Of a stretch of DNA of 51,333 nucleotides, positions 1-8,896 are shown piece after piece; within the stretch, counting starts at the first letter, position 1; the number at the start of each line of letters is the position of its first letter. This stretch comes from Methanolobus sp. (GTDB lineage Archaea > Halobacteriota > Methanosarcinia > Methanosarcinales > Methanosarcinaceae). The stretch covers positions 1 through 51,333 of the forward strand of contig JAASSR010000005.1 in assembly GCA_021767785.1 (NCBI GenBank). Direction: 5' to 3'. A model generated the notes under the pieces. The model had not been told where the DNA came from, did no database searches, and saw only the letters and a program-made list of their open reading frames with translations. The position numbers were made by a program, and so were the translations under genes.

Positions 1-118
1 CACAGCGGCAGGGAAATTCCTGTACCCATACCGAACACAGAAGATAAGCCTGCCAGCGTTCTCTGCTGTACTTAAGTACGAGAGTCTTTGGGAAACAGAG
101 ATCGCTGCCAGCTCACTT
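1..118 (+). rRNA. rrf: 5S ribosomal RNA, 5' end truncated by window start
   Basis: Archaeal 5S signature 'CCTGTACCCATACCGAACACAGAAGATAAGCCTGCCAGCGTTC' followed by the characteristic 3' half 'GGGAAACAGAGATCGCTGCCAGCTC'; exact 3' end approximate. Confidence 0.85.
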
Positions 119-677
119 ATAATACTAAATTAAAACCTGCTTTTTTCCTGCAATACTTGAGTAAATGCATAGATGGAACTCTAACCTTTTAATGATCTTA
201 ATCAAATAAAGATTAAAATGAATATCTTTTTGTTTTGTCAGTAAAGCATAAATCTGTCACGCGCAAAGCGCGGCACATTATATATTTTTGAAGAAGAATG
301 TGCTACATTTTAATTAAAATTTGTTATTTATATAAATTGGGATTAATATTATGTATAATATTGTTTATCTTATATACTCAAAAGCACCTTTATAGAATAA
401 CTTACGTGCTAATATTGTTTCTCTCTTGTTCAATAAATGGGGCTCAACAGCCCTCCTTTTATTTTTTTGATTTGATTTACTCTTATACTGTAAGTTTTAT
501 CCAGCCCTGTACAGGTATTGCTAATTTTTTCCTTTTCCCTATTTGCCTCCTCAACAAATCTGCCCTATCCCTCCCATTTTTCGGTTTAAGAACATTACTA
601 TTGCGAGAGCACCTATCGGAAATAATTATACGGATTAAAACAAATGTTCACAAGAATAGTACAATGTGGGGAATCAA

Positions 678-2102
678 ATGAAAGAATATGATCTAATTAT
701 TATTGGCTCCGGCTCAGGTATGAACTATGTAAATGCAATGCTGGATGTAGATCCTGAGATGAAAGTAGCTCTCATCGACAAGGATGAACCTGGAGGAATA
801 TGTCTTACAAGAGGCTGCATTCCCTCAAAAATACTTCTTTACCCGGCAGAGATTGTACGGGATATTGAAAAAGCAGGTGATCTCGGTATAAGTGCATCTA
901 TCGAAAATATTGATTTTAAGGTAGTAATGGAGAGGATGCGTTCATATGTATCAGAAGACATTGAAAACGTAAAACATGGTTACACTCATATTCCCAGACT
1001 GGACTTTTACAATGAAACGGCAGAGTTCATATCCCCGTATACTCTGAAGGTAGGTGATGAGATCATCAGCGCTGAAATGATCTTCCTGTGCACTGGTTCA
1101 AAGCCTTCTATTCCTCCTGTAAAAGGTCTTGAAGATATTGGTTATCTTACCAGTGATGATGTATTGAAACTGAATGAATTGCCTGAGAGTCTTGCTATCA
1201 TAGGTGGTGGGTATATTGCAGCGGAATACGGTCATTTCTTTTCAGCAATGGGTTCAAAGGTCACTGTAATTGGCAGGAACCCAAGATTAATTCCTGAAGA
1301 AGAGCCGGAAGTATCGATTCTGGCAAAAAAAATGATGTCTGAATATATGAATATACTCACTGATTATGAGGTTGTGGAAGTAAAATCCTCTTCATACACT
1401 AAAAAGGTAATAGCCAAAGATCGTCAGACAGGTGAAAATAAAGAGATCATAGTTTCAGATGTTCTTGTGGCTACAGGCAGGAGTCCGAATACCGATATTC
1501 TGAAACCGGAGCTTGGAGGAATCGAAACTGATGAATATGGCTGGATAAAGGTTAATGAGCATCTGGAAACTTCCATGGACAATGTCTGGGCTTTTGGCGA
1601 TGCCAACGGAAAATACCTTTTCAAACATGTTGCAAATCATGAGTCAACAGTTGTCTATTATAATGCTGCACTAAAAAAGAAGGCAAAAGTAGATTATCAT
1701 GCGGTTCCATACGCGGTTTTCTCGTATCCTGAGGTTGCCGGTGTGGGAGTGACCGAGAGGCAGGCTATTGATGAATACGGAGAAGAGAATATTGTCATAG
1801 GTTTCTACCGTTTCCAGGATACTGCAAAAGGCGTGGCAATGTCTCTTGGGGATGAGTTTGTAAAGGTAATATTGGAAAATGGTTCTCAAAAGATACTTGG
1901 TGCTCACATAATAGGTCCCCAAGCTTCAGTTCTCATACATCAGATAATACCGTTAATGTATACTGATACTCAGGATGCAGGTCCTGTAATGTATGCCATG
2001 GACATTCATCCGTCCCTGAGTGAAGTAGTTAAAAGAGCATTTTATTCCAGAGTGCCTGTCAATGAATATCACATGATAATGCAGGCCTATGGATTGGAAT
2101 GA
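678..2102 (+). CDS. Dihydrolipoamide dehydrogenase-like pyridine nucleotide-disulfide oxidoreductase
   Basis: N-terminal FAD motif IIGSGSGMNYVN, redox-active GGICLTRGCIPSK, NAD motif AIIGGGYIAAEYGHFFSAMG, C-terminal dimerisation domain 'HIHPSLSEVVKRAF'; ATG at 678 preferred over GTG at 666. Confidence 0.85.
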   Translation: MKEYDLIIIGSGSGMNYVNAMLDVDPEMKVALIDKDEPGGICLTRGCIPSKILLYPAEIVRDIEKAGDLGISASIENIDFKVVMERMRSYVSEDIENVKHGYTHIPRLDFYNETAEFISPYTLKVGDEIISAEMIFLCTGSKPSIPPVKGLEDIGYLTSDDVLKLNELPESLAIIGGGYIAAEYGHFFSAMGSKVTVIGRNPRLIPEEEPEVSILAKKMMSEYMNILTDYEVVEVKSSSYTKKVIAKDRQTGENKEIIVSDVLVATGRSPNTDILKPELGGIETDEYGWIKVNEHLETSMDNVWAFGDANGKYLFKHVANHESTVVYYNAALKKKAKVDYHAVPYAVFSYPEVAGVGVTERQAIDEYGEENIVIGFYRFQDTAKGVAMSLGDEFVKVILENGSQKILGAHIIGPQASVLIHQIIPLMYTDTQDAGPVMYAMDIHPSLSEVVKRAFYSRVPVNEYHMIMQAYGLE

Positions 2103-2130
2103 ACTGAATAGTGGAAAAATATAGAATAGA

Positions 2131-2151
2131 AGAGAGAACTAAGTTCTCTCT
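2131..2151. terminator. Hairpin terminator between convergent genes
   Basis: 9-bp perfect stem AGAGAGAAC-TAA-GTTCTCTCT followed by T-rich tract (ttttttattgttttttt). Confidence 0.6.
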
Positions 2152-2172
2152 GTATGATTTTTTATTGTTTTT

Positions 2173-3075
2173 TTATTCCTGGGTTCCAAGAACTTCATCG
2201 ATCTTCTCTGGATGTTCATCGAGCCACTTAGCAGCCGCTTCTTCGGGGGTCATTCCAGCATCGATGTCGATCATAATGGATTCAATATCAGAAAGGTCCA
2301 TTTCAAAATTCTGGATAAGCTGATTAAACTCAGGTCTGTCCTCTTCGAAACCTGTTCTTGTAAGGATTATAAGGTCATCACTTTCTCCGTAAACTCCCTG
2401 TGAATCTTCAAGGAATTTCAGACCTTCCATACGGGCAAATGTCCAGTGTGGTCTCCATAGGGTTACTACTACCCACTCTTCATTATCTATCTTGTCCTGA
2501 AGTTCAGTAGCCATTCCAACGGTACTGCTGGAGTATATCTCATATCCCTCAAGTTCGTAATCTGCAACACAGCTTTCAGTATTTTGCATGATACCGGCAC
2601 CTGGCTCGATTCCGCTGATCTGACCATTGAACTTGCTGGCATTGCCTTTAAGTTCCTCTATAGTGTCTATAGGAACGTATTCAGGAACTACAAGACCGCA
2701 TTTTGCACCTGTGGCAACAACCTGTGCCTTATTCAGGTCTTCTCCGTATTGTTCCCAGTAAGGTGCCTGGGTTGCAGGTAACCATGCATGGAATAGAACA
2801 TCTATATCCCCCTGTGCTGTTGCCTGGTAAAGACCTCCAAGATCTGCGCTAACAGTTTCGTATTCGTATCCTCCTTCATCGAGGATCTGGAAGAATACAT
2901 TTGCAGCAGCACGTGAGTCATCCCACTGTACTACTCCTATCTCTACTGGTTCCTGTGTAACTTCTTCTGTTATGTCCTCTGTTGCATTTTCTGCATCCTG
3001 TGTAGTACAACCTGAAATGATCAGGGTACTTGCTACTATTAGACATATTAATATCTTTAAAAGCTTGGATCTCAA
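2173..3075 (-). CDS. Glycine betaine/proline-type ABC transporter substrate-binding protein (copy 1), lipoprotein
   Basis: Lipobox 'LIISGCTT', OpuAC/ProX-like motifs 'HAWLPATQAPYWEQYG', 'GIEPGAGIM', 'WVVVTLWRPHWTF'. Confidence 0.88.
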   Translation of the reverse strand: MRSKLLKILICLIVASTLIISGCTTQDAENATEDITEEVTQEPVEIGVVQWDDSRAAANVFFQILDEGGYEYETVSADLGGLYQATAQGDIDVLFHAWLPATQAPYWEQYGEDLNKAQVVATGAKCGLVVPEYVPIDTIEELKGNASKFNGQISGIEPGAGIMQNTESCVADYELEGYEIYSSSTVGMATELQDKIDNEEWVVVTLWRPHWTFARMEGLKFLEDSQGVYGESDDLIILTRTGFEEDRPEFNQLIQNFEMDLSDIESIMIDIDAGMTPEEAAAKWLDEHPEKIDEVLGTQE

Positions 3076-3155
3076 ATTATCACCTCTAATATTTGTACTA
3101 ATGATAGGTTAGTTAATTAAAAAAAAGAAATAGGGATGAAATAAGGATAATTTCC

Positions 3156-4052
3156 TTATGCAGCATCGCCTATCCATTCATTTACCTTTTCAGGATTTGC
3201 ATCTACCCACTTTTGAGCAGCTTCTTCTTCTGGAACACCATCTGCAAGGTCTGCCATTACAGACTGGATGTCATCATGTGTCCACTCAAATCTGCTGATT
3301 ATTCCATAGAGTTCAGGCTTATCTTCCTGAAGTCCCTGTCTTGCCAGGGTTTCAACGTGGTCTGCTTCACCATAGACTCCCTGTGGGTCATCAAGATATT
3401 TCAGATCGAATTTATTGAATGTCCAGTGTGGTGTCCATAGTGTTACAACGGTCCACTCTTCATCTTCAATTGAACTCTGAAGGGAAGCTGCCATACCTGC
3501 ACTGCTGCTTGCTACAAGCTCATAATCCAGACCATATTCATCTATGGCAGTTTCTGTTGTAGACATGATTCCGGCTCCAGGGTCGATACCAATGATCTCA
3601 CCATTGAACTGTTCCTTATTTTCATTGAGTTCTTCAATTGAATCAATGTCCACGTATGTTGGAACCACAAGTCCTATACGACAGTCTTCAAGATTTACTG
3701 CTACACTGTCTATCTGGTCGCCATACTGTTCCCAATAGTTCTTCTGGGTCTTCGGAAGCCATGCGGAAGTTGTAAAGTCGAACTGGCTGTCGGCAAGACC
3801 CTGGTAGAGAGCACCTGCATCTACAGCTATTATTTCTACATCATAACCTGCCTGCTCAAGGACAAGTTTCATGACATTGGTACTGGCTATCTCGCCATCC
3901 CAGAGAACATAGCCGATACTTGCTTCCTTTGTTACGGTCGCTTCATCTGTTCCATTATTATCTCCGGTTGTGTCCTGATCAGTACATCCGCTTACCATGA
4001 CAAGCATGGCAAGCATTATAAGTACTGAAAAAAACTTGATTTTTTCTTTCAT
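3156..4052 (-). CDS. Glycine betaine/proline-type ABC transporter substrate-binding protein (copy 2), lipoprotein
   Basis: Paralogue of preceding ORF: 'TSAWLPKTQKNYWEQYG', 'GIDPGAGIM', 'WTVVTLWTPHWTF'; lipobox 'VMVSGCTD'. Confidence 0.88.
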   Translation of the reverse strand: MKEKIKFFSVLIMLAMLVMVSGCTDQDTTGDNNGTDEATVTKEASIGYVLWDGEIASTNVMKLVLEQAGYDVEIIAVDAGALYQGLADSQFDFTTSAWLPKTQKNYWEQYGDQIDSVAVNLEDCRIGLVVPTYVDIDSIEELNENKEQFNGEIIGIDPGAGIMSTTETAIDEYGLDYELVASSSAGMAASLQSSIEDEEWTVVTLWTPHWTFNKFDLKYLDDPQGVYGEADHVETLARQGLQEDKPELYGIISRFEWTHDDIQSVMADLADGVPEEEAAQKWVDANPEKVNEWIGDAA

Positions 4053-4129
4053 TTTATCACTACTCTAAATATCACTATACTGAGTATTCATTGAAAGCCC
4101 ATTTGGGCTGTAAGGTTTAATAAGTTTTA

Positions 4130-4960
4130 TTATTTTGGTGTAAGATTCTGCGTGAGCCTGTCAAGTACAATTGCAATTATCACAATTCCAAGACCTGCTT
4201 CAAATCCCTGTCCTATGTCTACTCTCTGAATACCTACAAGCACCTGATATCCAAGTCCTCTTGCACCGATCATGGCCGCAATTACAACCATGGATAATGA
4301 GAGCATTATACACTGGTTCACACCTGCCATTATTGTAGGAAGTGCTACTGGCAGTTCTACTTTAAACAGTTTTTGCAGCGGAGTTGTACCAAATGCAGTT
4401 GCCACTTCATTTAATTCCACTGGTACCTGGCGTATACCAAGGTTAGTAAGACGTATGGCAGGCGGCATTGCAAACACGATGGTTGCAACAAGTCCGGGGA
4501 CATTTCCCAGTCCGAAAAAAATAACTGCGGGAATAAGATATACAAAAGAAGGCATTGTCTGCATAAAGTCAAGTATTGGTTTGACCACATGGAAGATCGT
4601 TTCATTCTTTGCAGCCAGAATTCCCACAGGAATACCCACCATAAGAGCCACAAGTGCAGATGCTAACACCAGGGCAATAGTTTCCATTGAAAGGCTCCAT
4701 AGCCTCATGTTATCAATTAATAGAAATCCTATTGCAGTTCCGATTGCAAGTGTCAGGTTCTTTCTGGATACAAGGTAGACTAATACGGTAATTAAGACAA
4801 TAAATGCAATAGGCGGCAAAAACATTAGTATATCTTTAAATCCGGATATAAGAAAATCAATGAAAGTACTGAATATATCCATCAAAAAACCGAAATAATC
4901 ATTCAACCAGTAAACACCTGATTCAACAGCTTCACCTACAGGTATTTCAGGTAACAGCAT
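4130..4960 (-). CDS. Glycine betaine ABC transporter permease (ProW/OpuAB-type)
   Basis: Multi-TM protein with 'LDFMQTMPSFVYLIPAVIFFGLGNVPG...PPAIRLTNLGIRQVP' and 'MVVIAAMIGARGLGYQVLVGIQ'. Confidence 0.9.
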   Translation of the reverse strand: MLLPEIPVGEAVESGVYWLNDYFGFLMDIFSTFIDFLISGFKDILMFLPPIAFIVLITVLVYLVSRKNLTLAIGTAIGFLLIDNMRLWSLSMETIALVLASALVALMVGIPVGILAAKNETIFHVVKPILDFMQTMPSFVYLIPAVIFFGLGNVPGLVATIVFAMPPAIRLTNLGIRQVPVELNEVATAFGTTPLQKLFKVELPVALPTIMAGVNQCIMLSLSMVVIAAMIGARGLGYQVLVGIQRVDIGQGFEAGLGIVIIAIVLDRLTQNLTPK

Positions 4961-4961
4961 T

Positions 4962-6155
4962 TTAATCCTCCTCCTTCATCGCCAGGGCACCAAGTATGCT
5001 ACCTCTGACTATTACTCCTAAGAGCTTTTTATTATCATCAACAACAGCTTTTGGTAAAGCGTTCTCTGCCATAATGGGTATTATTTCATTTATAGGCATA
5101 TCAGGAGCTATCATAGGAATATCTGTTATCATTACATCCTTGATCTTCTTCTTTTCCTTAGCTGCCTGAGCAGCATCATCAACACACAACATACCCTTTA
5201 TTTTCTTATCAGGATCCACTACGAATATGGATGATATCCCATGTTTTTTCATAAGTTGCAGTGCAACTGTGATCTCTGCGTTGATGGATACGACCGGATC
5301 AGGACGCTTCATGACATTATCTGCAGTAAGTATTTTTGTCCTGTCAACACCGGCAACGAATTCTGATACATAGTCATCTGCCGGTTTTGTCAAAATTTCC
5401 TCTGCAGTTCCTATCTGGGATATCATTCCATCTTTCATGATAGCTATACGATCTCCCAGTTTAAGGGCTTCATCCAGATCATGGGATACAAAAACAATTG
5501 TTTTTTTGAGTTTGTCCTGAAGTGCGATCAATTCATCCTGCATTTCGGATCTTATTAAAGGGTCAAGTGCACTGAAAGCTTCATCCATTAGCATTATATC
5601 AGGATCTGTGGCAAGTGCACGTGCAAGTCCTACTCTTTGTTGCATTCCACCACTTAACTGTGATGTTTTACTTGATTCATGACCTTTCAGGCCCACTTTT
5701 GCAATAGCTTCCTCAGCTTTAGCATACCTTTCATTTTTTGGTACACCTTGTATCTCAAGTCCGAAAGCAACGTTATCTATAACAGTTCTGTGAGGAAGCA
5801 GAGCAAAGCTCTGGAAAACCATACTCATCTTCTTTCTTCTGGCTTCTGTTAGTTCCTTATCTGTCATGGTGGCAATATCATCTCCATCAATGAGGATATG
5901 CCCATCACTGGGTTCTATAAGGCGGTTCAGACAGCGTAAAAGAGTTGATTTTCCCGAACCAGAGAGTCCCATAAGTACAAAAGTCTCACCTTCATAAACA
6001 TCAAAATTAACATTATAGAGACCGACTGTTTGCTTTGTTCTTTCAAAAACTTCCTGTTTTGAAACCCCTTGCTCAATTAAAGAAATTGCTTTTTGAGGCT
6101 TCTTGCCAAACACTTTAGCAAGGTTGCGTACTTCTATTTTTTTTGTTCTGCTAAT
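4962..6155 (-). CDS. Glycine betaine ABC transporter ATP-binding protein with C-terminal CBS domains (ProV/OpuAA-type); the ORF track starts at GTG 6113 but the conserved N-terminus extends to ~6155
   Basis: Walker A GLSGSGKST, signature LSGGMQQRVGLARA, Walker B DIMLMDEAFSALDP; C-terminal CBS pair; upstream in-frame codons encode ...KKIEVRNLAKVFGKKP. Confidence 0.88.
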   Translation of the reverse strand: MSRTKKIEVRNLAKVFGKKPQKAISLIEQGVSKQEVFERTKQTVGLYNVNFDVYEGETFVLMGLSGSGKSTLLRCLNRLIEPSDGHILIDGDDIATMTDKELTEARRKKMSMVFQSFALLPHRTVIDNVAFGLEIQGVPKNERYAKAEEAIAKVGLKGHESSKTSQLSGGMQQRVGLARALATDPDIMLMDEAFSALDPLIRSEMQDELIALQDKLKKTIVFVSHDLDEALKLGDRIAIMKDGMISQIGTAEEILTKPADDYVSEFVAGVDRTKILTADNVMKRPDPVVSINAEITVALQLMKKHGISSIFVVDPDKKIKGMLCVDDAAQAAKEKKKIKDVMITDIPMIAPDMPINEIIPIMAENALPKAVVDDNKKLLGVIVRGSILGALAMKEED

Positions 6156-6215
6156 TTTAATACCTCAGTTGAGAGAAGATCATTTGAATTACTTTCACTT
6201 ATTTTTGTCTAGGCA

Positions 6216-6246
6216 ACCTATATTAACTTATCGTTTTAATATAGGT
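6216..6246. promoter_or_regulatory. 11-bp perfect inverted repeat upstream of the betaine transporter operon (candidate operator)
   Basis: ACCTATATTAA-CTTATCGTT-TTAATATAGGT. Confidence 0.5.
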
Positions 6247-6392
6247 AAAAAGTAAGTATTATATTATTTTGTTTTGGTTATTATCCTATATAATTTTTTT
6301 AAATCTATAATCAAATTATATGCAGGATGGAATATACAAATAAACTCATATATTAATTTGTTTTCCAAAATAAAGATTTCAAACAATTAGTG

Positions 6393-6855
6393 TTAACCTT
6401 CTCTTACATTTACCGGTATTTCATATATAAAAGTGCTGCCTTTTTCGGGTTCACTGTTCACCCATATAGTTCTATCATGCAGTTCTACAAATTTTCTTAC
6501 AAGAGCAAGCCCAAGGCCGGTACCTTCATAAAGGCGATTGAAACCGTTATCTATTTGTGTGAATGGTTGAAACAGTTTTTCTTGTTCTTCCCTGGAATTG
6601 CCAATGCCGTTGTCAATTATCCGTACATGTAATCCATCAGCTTTTCTTGTAATATATATTTTGACCTTTGATCTTTTCCGCAGGGATATTGACAAATTCT
6701 GCAAAAGAAGGGTTACATCCAAGATATTTTCCTTCAGTATCCTTGAAAAAGACCATATCAGGAATAGAATTTAAAAGTCCTGTAAGCTTTGATGTTTTTT
6801 TATTAAGCTCTCTCTGGTTGATCCGATGCTCTTTGACAAGGTATCCCATACTCAT
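6393..6855 (-). pseudogene. Remnant of a PAS-containing histidine kinase with internal deletion and frameshift
   Basis: Frame 1 encodes a PAS start 'LLNSIPDMVFFKDTEGKYLGCNPSFAEFVNIPAEKIKG'; another frame resumes in the HATPase_c domain 'VKIYITRKADGLHVRIIDNGIGN...GTGLGLALVRKFVELHDRTIWVNSEPEKGSTF'; the H-box and N-box are missing. Confidence 0.75.
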
Positions 6856-7061
6856 TCTCTTGAATTACACTATTTCTTTTAAAGGGAAGCTTTGTTAAGA
6901 GAATTAGAGTACTAATGTTAGTATATTAATATTTTTTTGATACACAGATGTTCATTTGAGTGAAAAAATATAATATCAATACAAAAATCAGAAAAGTTGT
7001 AAGTTTAAATTAATCTGCAAAAAAAGTAAAAAAGGGTGAAAATCCCTTTACAATATTACTT

Positions 7062-8705
7062 TTATCTGAACCACTTATTGTAGCGCTTGTTTGAATTCTT
7101 ATCATTCAAAGCATCGATGGCTTCCTGTGGAATGTAGAACTTATCATCTTCACTGAGTTCTTCATTTCCATCGCTCATGGGAGCTGCTACAACAATACCT
7201 TCAAGATCATACTCAGTATCGTCGATCCTGAGAATGTCCTTGCTTACAGGAAGTTCAGCAACCACTTTGCCATTGTCTATGACAATAACCGGGTTCTTGT
7301 CATCTGATGTATCCAGTGACCATTCGTCTTTTTCGAAAGCATCGTTTATCTCTACGAACAGCTCTTCACCTACTTCTTCAAGCTCGAAGCCGAATGCATC
7401 AGCAACACAGGTTGCAATTTCGGTGTTGTCAAGAAGTCCGGTTGGTTTTTCAGGTCCGTATGCCCAGAGAGGTACATCTCCGCCTGTATGTCCGCCTGTG
7501 GTCCATCCGATCTCTACTGTTCCTTCCCCACCTTTAAGAGGGTTCACGAGCTCTTCGACTGTAAGGTCAGTATAAGATGTGTCGTAGTTTCCTATTGCCA
7601 TTCCGCCTGTATTGTGGTCAGGGAATACAATAACCAATGTGTGTCCATCCTCTTCTGCGAAATCTACAGCTACCTCTACAGCTTCATCGAATGCAAGAAA
7701 GTCAGTGACCATGTATTCAGGGTCATTTGCATGTCCTGCCCAGTCAACCTGGCTACCCTCAACCATAAGGAAGAATCCGTCTTTGTCCTGTGAGAGAAGT
7801 TCTATTGCTTTGTCTGTCATCTCTGAGATTGATGGCTCTTCAGTTCCTTCACGTCCCAGTTCTGAGTTCATGTGGCTCGATGCGAACATTCCCCATGCTT
7901 TACCTGATTCGAGTTCTTTCATTTCATCTGCTGTGGTTACGTACTGATAGCCCTCTTCAAGAAGAACTTCTGTGAGATTTTCACCATCTGTACGCTTGCC
8001 TCCGTCCTCTTCTGTAAGGAGGTGACGTTCTGCTCCGCCAAATACAACATCAATATCCTGGTATACCATGTGCTCCATTATCTCATTATCCATTCCTCTG
8101 TCATGGATATGAGCTGCATAGGCAGCAGGTGTTGCATGGGTTATACGGGATGTTGCAATAAGACCTGTTGCTTTACCTTCCAGCTTTGCTCCTTCAAGTA
8201 CAGTTGCCATTGGTGCGTAAGGTTCAGCCATTTCATCTTCATCAAGGGTTGTGAGCAGGTCTTCGGTCCTTGGTCCTACCCCAACGAACCTTACAGTGGT
8301 CTTCTCACCGGTTGCAAAAGCTGTTGCTGCTGCAGCAGATCCGGTTATAACAGAGTTTGCCATGTATGTTGAAACCATTCCGGTTACCATGCTGTCAAGC
8401 TGGAGCTCTTCTCCACTGTACCAGCGTGCAAGGGTCTGGATATCCTGATCGCATCCGTCTGGTACCATTACAATAACATTTTTGATCTTCTGTTTTGATT
8501 TATCGCTGTATTTGTAATCATCATCTTCCCAGCCGTACATGTAGTCATCATCGTGCCATCCATATACGTTATCGTCGTCTTCATCATTCCACTTGTTTGT
8601 AGTTTTACCTGCCAGAGCGGAAGCAGCGCTTCCCAGGACAAGCATCCCTACTACAATAAAAGCAAAAAATAATTTTGTTCTTTTCTCAATCATACTATCA
8701 TCCAA
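7062..8705 (-). CDS. Secreted alkaline phosphatase (PhoA family) with Asp-rich N-terminal repeats
   Basis: Catalytic 'NSVITGSAAAATAFATGEKT', 'MVEGSQVDWAGHANDP', 'VVFPDHNTGGM', 'TTGGHTGGDVPLWAYGP'; N-terminal hydrophobic signal. Confidence 0.9.
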   Translation of the reverse strand: MDDSMIEKRTKLFFAFIVVGMLVLGSAASALAGKTTNKWNDEDDDNVYGWHDDDYMYGWEDDDYKYSDKSKQKIKNVIVMVPDGCDQDIQTLARWYSGEELQLDSMVTGMVSTYMANSVITGSAAAATAFATGEKTTVRFVGVGPRTEDLLTTLDEDEMAEPYAPMATVLEGAKLEGKATGLIATSRITHATPAAYAAHIHDRGMDNEIMEHMVYQDIDVVFGGAERHLLTEEDGGKRTDGENLTEVLLEEGYQYVTTADEMKELESGKAWGMFASSHMNSELGREGTEEPSISEMTDKAIELLSQDKDGFFLMVEGSQVDWAGHANDPEYMVTDFLAFDEAVEVAVDFAEEDGHTLVIVFPDHNTGGMAIGNYDTSYTDLTVEELVNPLKGGEGTVEIGWTTGGHTGGDVPLWAYGPEKPTGLLDNTEIATCVADAFGFELEEVGEELFVEINDAFEKDEWSLDTSDDKNPVIVIDNGKVVAELPVSKDILRIDDTEYDLEGIVVAAPMSDGNEELSEDDKFYIPQEAIDALNDKNSNKRYNKWFR

Positions 8706-8896
8706 CCTCTTTCAAGGTTCATCGGTCGGACTTTAGGTTCAGAACATTAGTACTTTGCACCAATAAAATATGTAGTTAAATAATGTTTTTTCTTTATAGG
8801 GAGTGCTATATAATTGATGAGATATATAAGGCCTATATTCAGATATGATTGCTCTATAGACTCTCTTTATTCTATAGTTTTCAGAAAAATCAAAAA

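Noticed and set aside
298-681. 127-aa ORF after the 5S rRNA
   Set aside because: Low-complexity, Ile/Leu/Phe/Tyr-rich translation of AT-rich intergenic DNA, no recognisable domain, overlaps the start of the lpd-like gene
4272-4778. 168-aa plus-strand ORF
   Set aside because: Antisense shadow of the betaine permease gene, whose minus-strand product is unambiguous
7177-8448. Several Ser/Pro/Cys-rich plus-strand ORFs
   Set aside because: Antisense to alkaline phosphatase; composition is typical of shadow frames
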